Below are positions 7,792-13,184 of a stretch of DNA of 18,298 nucleotides, piece by piece. This DNA comes from JAVJPJ01 sp040217295. Its GTDB lineage: Bacteria; Pseudomonadota; Alphaproteobacteria; Rhodobacterales; Rhodobacteraceae. The stretch lies in assembly GCA_964460185.1 (NCBI GenBank), contig CAYWTM010000069.1, positions 1-18,298 on the forward strand, in the 5' to 3' direction. The position numbers and the translations under genes were made by a program. The notes under the pieces are model-generated. The model saw only the letters and a program-made list of their open reading frames with translations. It ran no database searches and was not told the DNA's origin. How positions within the stretch are numbered: position 1 is the stretch's first letter; each line of letters begins with the position of its first letter.

Positions 7792-8714
7792 GCCAGCCCC
7801 CGAACGGCAAAGGCCGTCACCATCATGCCAGCGACATAAAGCGTCACGCCGACGCCATTGTACCAGGGTGCACGACCCTTGGGATCCCGCAACAGGACCT
7901 GCATCGCGTAGAGCTGGCAGATCAGCGATACAGCTATGGCAAGACCGTGCACCTGGCGATCCCAGACAAGGAAAAGCAACAGGAAAACAATAAGTTGCGG
8001 CACTGCCATGACAATGCAGGCCATGCGCGCCGCACGTTCGGGCCCCAGCGTCACGGGCAGGGAATTCACCCCGGTCTGGCGGTCGCCCTCCAGCGCCTTG
8101 AAGTCATTGAGCGTCATGATGCCATGCGCGCCAATGCCGTAAAGCAGCGCCACGATGATGACCGGCCATGTTGGCGCGCCTGCGGCCAGAACGGCGGCGC
8201 CGGTGAACCACGGCAGGCTTTCGTAGGACAGACCCACAAGACCCGGCCCCCAAAGGCCCGAGCGTTTCATCCGAACCGGTTCCGCCGAATAGGCCCAGGC
8301 AGCGGCAATCGCGACCAGCGTCGCACCAAAACCCCAGGGGCCAAGCGCCATGCCGACAAAAGCCGCAAGGACGGACATGGCGATCGCGATCCACAATCCC
8401 CAGCGTCCCGGTATGCGGCCCGATGGGATCGGACGGTGGGGCTCGTTGATGGCATCGACGTGACGGTCGCACCAGTCATTCGCCGCCTGGCTCATTCCGC
8501 AAACGATGGGGCCAGCCAGGATGACACCCAGGATCAGCACCAACCAGTGCCCCGCCGGCGACACGCCCGCAGATACGGCACCGCACAGGTATGCCCACAT
8601 CGGCGGGAACCACGTAATGGGCTTCAAAAGCGTCAGAACCGCCCTGGCTTCGGGCAGCGCGCGAGTTGGGTTCGGTTGTGTGAGGTCGGTCGTTACACTC
8701 ATACCTGTAAACAT
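7788..8714 (-). CDS. bchG: Bacteriochlorophyll a synthase
   Basis: 308 residues of a UbiA-type membrane prenyltransferase that esterifies bacteriochlorophyllide a with geranylgeranyl diphosphate. The first Asp-rich motif NDWCDRHVDAINEPHRP (79-95) and the second NDFKALEGDRQTG (203-215) bind Mg-diphosphate. About eight to nine hydrophobic helices follow the N-terminal tail of some 25 residues. First gene of the bchG / PucC-like / bchP / idi operon. The start is uncertain: ATG at 8714 gives 308 residues, and an in-frame ATG at 8702 (beginning MSVTTDL) gives 304, close to R. capsulatus BchG. Neither has a good ribosome site, and a PpsR palindrome (8706-8723) covers the first ATG. Regulation by PpsR is therefore likely. 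Confidence 0.96.
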   Translation of the reverse strand: MFTGMSVTTDLTQPNPTRALPEARAVLTLLKPITWFPPMWAYLCGAVSAGVSPAGHWLVLILGVILAGPIVCGMSQAANDWCDRHVDAINEPHRPIPSGRIPGRWGLWIAIAMSVLAAFVGMALGPWGFGATLVAIAAAWAYSAEPVRMKRSGLWGPGLVGLSYESLPWFTGAAVLAAGAPTWPVIIVALLYGIGAHGIMTLNDFKALEGDRQTGVNSLPVTLGPERAARMACIVMAVPQLIVFLLLFLVWDRQVHGLAIAVSLICQLYAMQVLLRDPKGRAPWYNGVGVTLYVAGMMVTAFAVRGLA

Positions 8715-8723
8715 AGCCTGACA
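8706..8723. promoter_or_regulatory. PpsR/CrtJ operator at bchG (exact TGT-N12-ACA)
   Basis: TGTAAACATAGCCTGACA fits the PpsR/CrtJ consensus TGT-N12-ACA exactly and lies over the upstream bchG ATG. In known Rhodobacter systems, such sites repress bch, crt and puc genes under oxygen. The function here is inferred from the sequence and from the ppsR gene 96 bases away. Confidence 0.65.
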
Positions 8724-8740
8724 GTTTACGAGTCGGCAAG

Positions 8741-8758
8741 TGTAAACACAGGTTTACG
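8741..8758. promoter_or_regulatory. Second, imperfect PpsR-like operator upstream of bchG
   Basis: TGT-N12-ACG, one base off the PpsR consensus, with an inner perfect palindrome GTAAAC-ACAG-GTTTAC (8742-8757). It lies 17 bases from the exact site, and the two could bind PpsR cooperatively as paired CrtJ sites do in R. capsulatus. The rest of the ppsR-bchG gap (8759-8818) shows nothing clear, and no terminator for ppsR was found. Confidence 0.5.
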
Positions 8759-8818
8759 GATGGGCGGCGCAGGGGGTTCCACCACAGGTCCGCAGGTCTT
8801 GAAACGGGGTCGATCCGG

Positions 8819-10264
8819 TCAGTTGTCGCCGCGGTCGTTCCGGCTCAACAGACCATATTTCCTGAGCTTGACATAAAGCGATTGCCGCGACAGCCCCAAC
8901 ATCTCAGCCGCAGCGACCCGGTTGTTATCCGTCAGCTCGACCGCGGTTTCGATGCACATCTTTTCCACCACGTCCGTCGTGGCGGCGACGATATCCTTGA
9001 GCGGGGCGGAGCCGACCAGATCCATCACGTTGCGCATCGCTTCGTCCGACACCGGCGCCGGGCCGGGCAGGGACGTCACGGGTTCGCGGACCATTTCCGT
9101 GCGGGAGGTATCGCGGATGACGAAGGCAAACCCGGCTTGCCCGCCTGACGTGAGATGGGTGACCGAAAGCTCGACCGCCATCTGCGATCCATGCGCGCCT
9201 TCGAGGCGGGTGGCGTACATGCGCATCTTGCCGCTGCGCGTGGCGTTTTCGATCAGGACCTTCAGGTCGACACTGCCACGGGTCAGGAATTCGGCAAGGG
9301 ACTTTCCCTTGACGTCGCTCAAAAGGCCGGCATCCGTCAGGCCAAGAAATGCGTCATTCGCAGATCGGATCGACCCGTAGGAATCGGTGAAGACGATCGC
9401 ATCAGGTCCGCTCCGGAACACACCGGTCAGGGCCTGGGAAAGCTCATCCCCGACGGCTTCGCCGTTGAGCGTTGTTTCGATCCGGCACAAAAGCGATCTT
9501 TCGCCGGCGGCGCGGAACACGATGGGATGCAGCAAGACATCGGTCTTGTTGCGCCGCGTGGTGGCCTGAACCGGGGTGCCGGAGGCATCGCCTGCCGACA
9601 GGACCAGGCCATCGATGAATTCGCTGCGCCGACGGCCGTCGAATTCCTGGGTAAAGGCGCTCCCGGTGAGGTTTTCGGCCTCGGCGCCCAGCATGTGAGA
9701 GGCGGTGGAATTCAGATCGACGATCCGGCCGGAAGCCACGTCAACCAGCACAAGCGCATCGCGGGCGGCTTCCATGATGACCCGATACCGGGTTTCGTAA
9801 TCGCGGTGTGTTTCGTAGTCCTTTTCGAGCGCCAGCTGCGCCTTCACCAGTCGATGCTGAAGTTCGGCAATCGGCCTGAGATCCCGGCCGAGCATCAAGA
9901 TGACGTTTTCACGGCCGGTCTTGTGTATCGTGTAGCGCACCGGGAATTCCCAGTTCGCATTGTCGAAGTGATTGACCTCCATCGCGTCGACCGCGGTCTT
10001 GGTGCCTTCGCGATAGGCCTTCAGCTGCGCCTCAAGCTTGCCGAGGCTGTCTTCGGCCATGAATTCCCGAATATCCCGGTCTTTCCAATGATCGAGACGC
10101 CCAAGAGTCGGGTTCAGGGGATTCACTATGACCGACTGCACCATACCGTCGGTATCCAGCACAATTGCCAGATCCGCCGCCGTGGTGACGATTTCATTGA
10201 ACTGCTCCGGCGCGATTTGGGGCGTCGAAGGCTCATCCCAGAATTCTGGCCCGTGCATTTTCAT
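8819..10264 (-). CDS. ppsR: Transcriptional repressor of photosynthesis genes, PpsR/CrtJ
   Basis: 481 residues from the ATG at 10264, with TAGGAG ten bases upstream; an earlier in-frame TTG (10288) would add eight residues but has no support. PpsR is the cytoplasmic, redox-responsive repressor of bch, crt and puc/puf genes. In order: an N-terminal PAS-like domain (about 15-125), a long helical Q-linker (about 132-158, DLRPIAELQHRLVKAQLALE), PAS1 (about 160-262), PAS2 (about 275-385) and a C-terminal Fis-type helix-turn-helix (about 438-472, with NNRVAAAEMLGLSRQSLYVK). It has exactly two cysteines, Cys260 (LLCRI) and Cys437 (KMCIE, just before the helix-turn-helix), at positions matching the redox cysteines 249 and 420 of R. 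capsulatus CrtJ. It lies 69 bases downstream of ppaA on the same strand, its antirepressor, and probably shares its transcript. Confidence 0.96.
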   Translation of the reverse strand: MKMHGPEFWDEPSTPQIAPEQFNEIVTTAADLAIVLDTDGMVQSVIVNPLNPTLGRLDHWKDRDIREFMAEDSLGKLEAQLKAYREGTKTAVDAMEVNHFDNANWEFPVRYTIHKTGRENVILMLGRDLRPIAELQHRLVKAQLALEKDYETHRDYETRYRVIMEAARDALVLVDVASGRIVDLNSTASHMLGAEAENLTGSAFTQEFDGRRRSEFIDGLVLSAGDASGTPVQATTRRNKTDVLLHPIVFRAAGERSLLCRIETTLNGEAVGDELSQALTGVFRSGPDAIVFTDSYGSIRSANDAFLGLTDAGLLSDVKGKSLAEFLTRGSVDLKVLIENATRSGKMRMYATRLEGAHGSQMAVELSVTHLTSGGQAGFAFVIRDTSRTEMVREPVTSLPGPAPVSDEAMRNVMDLVGSAPLKDIVAATTDVVEKMCIETAVELTDNNRVAAAEMLGLSRQSLYVKLRKYGLLSRNDRGDN

Positions 10265-10287
10265 TATGTTTCGGCTCCTAACCGCCA

Positions 10288-10324
10288 ATCGGTATATCCG
10301 ATAGAAATGCCCGGTCGTTTCTAT
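10288..10324 (-). repeat. Two abutting inverted repeats between ppaA and ppsR
   Basis: ATCGG-TATAT-CCGAT (10288-10302) is a perfect 5-bp inverted repeat with a 5-base centre. ATAGAAA (10301-10307) pairs with TTTCTAT (10318-10324) around ten bases, a 7-bp stem sharing two bases with the first. No T tract follows in the direction of transcription, so neither looks like a terminator. They lie 24-60 bases ahead of the ppsR ATG and may be an operator or a leader structure. Confidence 0.45.
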
Positions 10325-10333
10325 GCGCGAAGC

Positions 10334-11101
10334 CTAACTCTCCGCAATCGGTAGTCTACATTTTCGCAACGCGGTCTGCACGTTACGCGCCGTATGATCC
10401 GCGCCCGTCGCCCGGATAACATCGATATCCGTGTCCAACACGGACCCACCGATGACGATGGGTGTTACCCGGGTCAGCACGGCCCGTATTACGTCTACCA
10501 GTTCTCTTGTCGATGCAAGTGTTCTGCGCCCTGAACTGGTTATCCCGATCATCACAAATCGACGTTTGCGCAACAGTTGGGCCATCTGGGCCGGATGCGC
10601 ATCCAATATGGTCTCTACACGGTATCCGGCGCGTCGAAATTGATCTCCGGCAACAAGGGTAGCAAGCGTATGCGTCTCGGTCCGTGGATTCACCATGAGA
10701 ATGGCAGGCAGGCTATCCACCGGTCCTATATCAATTTCCTTTCGGATCAGCGCGCGCACCGTTTCCTGCAGGCGCGCGGCCCCGATCGTCACATCTGCAA
10801 AGCTCAACCGGTTCGAACACCACCGGTCCCCCAAAAGCCGCGCGGCGGCGGGAATGACGTGGTCGATGATATCCGCAGTCGATACGCCGTCCTGGCGCAA
10901 CCTCAGCAAGGCCTCGTGGTGCAATTCGTGATCTTCGGACGTGTAGGCGTCGCAAAACAGGTCTAGCCGCCGCGTCATGGCCCTGGATTGCGCGCGGCCC
11001 TGGATCGCGAGCGTTTGTATCGCGCGCTGTGCGAGATCTCGAACCTCGGCGTCCTTCACGCCAATGACGGGTTCGTGTTCGGAAAAGGAGTAATCTTTCA
11101 T
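10334..11101 (-). CDS. ppaA: Cobalamin-binding antirepressor PpaA/AerR
   Basis: 255 residues from the ATG at 11101. In R. capsulatus, AerR binds cobalamin in light and relieves CrtJ repression; R. sphaeroides PpaA plays a similar role. Seen here: a helical B12-binding-2 type segment with LGDRWCSNRLSFADVTIGAA (90-109, Trp94), then a Rossmann-like B12-binding domain (about 130-250) with PRTETHTL in place of the usual DxHxxG, GITSSGRR and VIGG (216-219). His144 sits next to the AerR ligand I recall as His145, which supports this start. The reading frame stays open upstream to ATGs at 11203, 11221 and 11251 and a TTG at 11266, but those 55 codons cover a PpsR palindrome and read like non-coding DNA. 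AerR is reported in long and short forms, so a longer product is possible. Divergent from bchF, upstream of ppsR. Confidence 0.9.
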   Translation of the reverse strand: MKDYSFSEHEPVIGVKDAEVRDLAQRAIQTLAIQGRAQSRAMTRRLDLFCDAYTSEDHELHHEALLRLRQDGVSTADIIDHVIPAAARLLGDRWCSNRLSFADVTIGAARLQETVRALIRKEIDIGPVDSLPAILMVNPRTETHTLATLVAGDQFRRAGYRVETILDAHPAQMAQLLRKRRFVMIGITSSGRRTLASTRELVDVIRAVLTRVTPIVIGGSVLDTDIDVIRATGADHTARNVQTALRKCRLPIAES

Positions 11102-11202
11102 CTGATCGTACCGCAGGTGCCCACGCCGAACGTCATCATTTGCCGTCGTGCGCCCGTTCGTGAGCAAAGCGTTTGGACCAGTCTCGGTGAATTGACCCAG
11201 CA

Positions 11203-11220
11203 TGTCAAAGCAAATTGACA
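11203..11220. promoter_or_regulatory. PpsR/CrtJ operator, ppaA side (TGTC-N10-GACA)
   Basis: TGTCAAAGCAAATTGACA matches the extended PpsR/CrtJ consensus TGTC-N10-GACA exactly. TTGACA, a -35 box sequence, reads out of both ends of the palindrome (11215-11220 on plus, 11208-11203 on minus); no good -10 was found in either direction. It lies about 100 bases upstream of the favoured ppaA start, so it may control ppaA-ppsR, giving a feedback loop. Confidence 0.7.
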
Positions 11221-11222
11221 TA

Positions 11223-11238
11223 CCTGCAGTTTTGCAGG
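11223..11238. repeat. Small inverted repeat beside the ppaA-side operator
   Basis: CCTGCA-GTTT-TGCAGG is a perfect 6-bp inverted repeat, two bases from the PpsR palindrome. It has no T tract and is too short to call with confidence. It may be a second protein site or a short RNA hairpin. Confidence 0.35.
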
Positions 11239-11347
11239 GGCTGAAAAGCATGATCCACCCCACCAAACAGACATAAATCGTTTGTTTTCAAAGTATTGTT
11301 GAGGGATCGGGGGAGTCGGCCGGATGTTCCGGGAAACCCTGCAATAG

Positions 11348-11365
11348 TGTAAGTTTTAATTGACA
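11348..11365. promoter_or_regulatory. PpsR/CrtJ operator upstream of bchF
   Basis: TGTAAGTTTTAATTGACA is an exact TGT-N12-ACA site, and the symmetry extends outward to AGTGT (11346-11350) and ACACT (11363-11367). Its right half includes the TTGACA -35 box of the bchF promoter, so PpsR bound here would block RNA polymerase. Confidence 0.75.
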
Positions 11366-11389
11366 CTCTTGCCCTCGCGGCGCTAGTTT
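11360..11389 (+). promoter_or_regulatory. Predicted bchFNBH promoter
   Basis: TTGACA (11360-11365) is a perfect sigma-70 -35 box. An 18-base spacer leads to TAGTTT (11384-11389), a poor -10 with three of six matches. The predicted start of transcription near 11396 would leave a leader of about 20 bases containing the ribosome site GGAAGGA. A weak -10 with an operator over the -35 box resembles known CrtJ-repressed promoters. Confidence 0.55.
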
Positions 11390-11418
11390 TTCGTATTAAC
11401 GGAAGGAATCGTTGCCGC

Positions 11419-11904
11419 ATGCCCAGCGACACACTGACAGCCGCGCCGTCCAGGCAGCTCTACACGCCTGAGGAACGCGCCCGGCGTGACGCTACCATCT
11501 GGACAACCGTTCAGGGTGTTCTGGCGCCGGTTCAATTCCTTGTGTTCCTGGTCTCGCTGGCGCTGGTGCTGCGCTTCATGTGGACCGGCCTCGGATATGA
11601 GGCGGCGACCATCTCGATCATTCTCAAGACCGTTGTCTTGCTGACCATCATGGTGACGGGCGCGATCTGGGAAAAGGTCGTGTTCGATCAGTACCTGTTT
11701 GCCCATGCCTTCTTTTGGGAGGATGTGTTCAGCTTTGCGGTCATCGCGCTGCACCTGACCTATGTCTGGGCGCTGCTGATGGGTTGGGACCATGACGTGC
11801 AGATGTGGATCGCCCTGGCCGCCTACGCCACTTACGTCATCAACGCCGCCCAATTCATCTGGAAGCTGCGCATGGCCCGCCTTGAAGGGGAGGGTCGCGC
11901 ATGA
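11419..11904 (+). CDS. bchF: 3-vinyl bacteriochlorophyllide hydratase
   Basis: 161 residues, the usual size for BchF. It adds water to the C3 vinyl group of (bacterio)chlorophyllide on the way to the C3 acetyl group of bacteriochlorophyll a. Membrane helices are visible at about residues 33-53 (PVQFLVFLVSLALVLRFMW), 56-77, 90-117 (the FFWEDVFSFAVIALHLTYVW stretch) and 128-150. The His/Glu-containing FAHAFFWED is characteristic of this short family. The ATG at 11419 has GGAAGGA 11 bases upstream. It is the first gene of the bchFNBH operon and its stop overlaps the bchN start (ATGA, 11901-11904). Transcription probably starts near 11396 under PpsR control. Confidence 0.95.
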   Translation: MPSDTLTAAPSRQLYTPEERARRDATIWTTVQGVLAPVQFLVFLVSLALVLRFMWTGLGYEAATISIILKTVVLLTIMVTGAIWEKVVFDQYLFAHAFFWEDVFSFAVIALHLTYVWALLMGWDHDVQMWIALAAYATYVINAAQFIWKLRMARLEGEGRA

Positions 11905-13184
11905 ACCGCCCTGCAGACCTGTCCGCTGCGACCTGCCGCGACACGCCTGTCCTAAAGGAGCGCGGGCAGCGCGAGGTGTTTTGCGGCCTGACAGGCATCA
12001 TCTGGCTTCACCGGAAAATGCAGGATGCGTTCTTTCTCGTGATCGGAAGCCGCACCTGCGCGCATCTGCTGCAGTCGGCAGCCGGCGTCATGATCTTTGC
12101 GGAACCACGGTTCGGCACCGCCATTCTGGAAGAAACCGACCTTGCCGGCATGGCAGACGCCCATGATGAACTCGATCGTGAGGTCGCGCGGCTTTTGTCG
12201 CGCCGTCCCGATATCAAGCAATTGTTCCTTGTCGGGTCCTGCCCGTCCGAGGTGATCAAACTGGACCTGGCCCGCGCTGCCGAGCGCCTTACGCAGGTGC
12301 ACGCGCCGCATGTGCGGGTTCTGAACTATTCCGGCTCCGGGATCGAGACGACCTTTACCCAGGGTGAAGATGCCTGCCTTGCATCGATGGTTCCGGTTCT
12401 GCCCGCCACCGATGAACGAGAGTTGTTGTTGGTTGGCGCCCTTCCCGACGTGGTCGAGGATCAGGCGGTCGACCTGCTGAGCAAGATGGGCATCGGCCCG
12501 ATCCGCGTCCTGCCCGCCCCGCGCACGTCCGAAACGCCGGGCGTCGGTGCACATACCGTTTTCGCCTGCCTGCAACCGTTCCTGGGCGATACGGCCGCCG
12601 CGCTCACGCGCCGGGGCGCACGGATGATCCAGGCGCCGTTTCCCTTTGGCGAAGAGGGAACCACACTATGGCTGCGCGCGATCGCGGATGAATTCGGCGT
12701 CGATGATGCAACCTTCGAGGCGGTCACCGCCGCGCCGCGCGCACGGGCGCGCACGGCCATTTCCAATGCGTCGCAGGCCCTGAGGGGCAAGTCGGTCTTT
12801 TTCATGCCCGACAGTCAGCTGGAAATCCCTCTGGCCCGTTTCCTGACCCGCGAATGCGGGATGGAGGCGATCGAGATCGGTCAGCCGTTCATCCACAAGG
12901 GTCTTGTCGGCCCCGACCTGGATCTGATGCCCGCCGGCCCGACGATTTCCGAAGGCCAGGATGTGGACAAGCAGCTTGATCGCGTCCGCGCCTCCCGGCC
13001 CGATCTGACAGTCTGCGGCCTGGGACTTGCCAACCCGCTCGAAGCCGAGGGCCTGACGACGAAATGGGCTATCGAACTGGTATTCACCCCTGTGCATTTC
13101 TATGAACAGGCCGGTGATCTTGCGGGTCTGTTCAGCCGCCCGATCCGGCGTCGCGACCTCCTGAAACTGGAGGCGGCGGAATGA
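11901..13184 (+). CDS. bchN: Light-independent protochlorophyllide reductase subunit N
   Basis: 427 residues. With BchB it forms the catalytic NB component of the dark-operative protochlorophyllide oxidoreductase, a nitrogenase-like enzyme fed electrons by BchL. Three cysteines that ligate the [4Fe-4S] NB cluster are visible: Cys28 (REVFCGLTGI), Cys53 (GSRTCAHLLQ) and Cys114 (VGSCPSEVIK), matching positions 26, 51 and 112 of R. capsulatus BchN. The N-terminus is a few residues longer than in R. capsulatus. Start and stop overlap bchF and bchB by ATGA, and GAAGGGGAGG precedes the ATG. The downstream bchH, and the bchL expected after it, fit the normal bchFNBHLM order. The enzyme allows pigment synthesis in darkness, which suits aerobic anoxygenic phototrophs that make pigment mainly at night. 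Confidence 0.97.
   Translation: MNRPADLSAATCRDTPVLKERGQREVFCGLTGIIWLHRKMQDAFFLVIGSRTCAHLLQSAAGVMIFAEPRFGTAILEETDLAGMADAHDELDREVARLLSRRPDIKQLFLVGSCPSEVIKLDLARAAERLTQVHAPHVRVLNYSGSGIETTFTQGEDACLASMVPVLPATDERELLLVGALPDVVEDQAVDLLSKMGIGPIRVLPAPRTSETPGVGAHTVFACLQPFLGDTAAALTRRGARMIQAPFPFGEEGTTLWLRAIADEFGVDDATFEAVTAAPRARARTAISNASQALRGKSVFFMPDSQLEIPLARFLTRECGMEAIEIGQPFIHKGLVGPDLDLMPAGPTISEGQDVDKQLDRVRASRPDLTVCGLGLANPLEAEGLTTKWAIELVFTPVHFYEQAGDLAGLFSRPIRRRDLLKLEAAE

Larger units (their letters stand above)
11102..11418. other. Divergent control region between ppaA and bchF
   Basis: 317 bases without a supported gene. From left to right it holds an exact PpsR palindrome (11203-11220), a small inverted repeat (11223-11238), an AT-rich stretch (about 11275-11300), a second exact PpsR palindrome (11348-11365) fused to a -35 box for bchF, and the bchF ribosome site GGAAGGA (11401-11407). 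The part from 11102 to 11202 shows nothing beyond a possible ppaA leader. The palindrome centres are 145 bases apart, so one site may serve each direction, or a loop could join them. Confidence 0.7.

Noticed and set aside
6577..7839. 420-codon plus-strand frame opposite the PucC-like gene
   Set aside because: Its product is Arg/Gln/Asp-rich low-complexity sequence, while the opposite strand encodes a clear 12-helix MFS protein with ATGA overlaps at both ends.
10265..10288. TTG start for ppsR at 10288
   Set aside because: It adds eight residues that do not look like PpsR, and the ATG at 10264 has TAGGAG upstream.
11283..11314. Further PpsR-like TGT triplets in the ppaA-bchF region (11283, 11297)
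   Set aside because: At the required 12-base spacing they are followed by GTT and GGA, not ACA.
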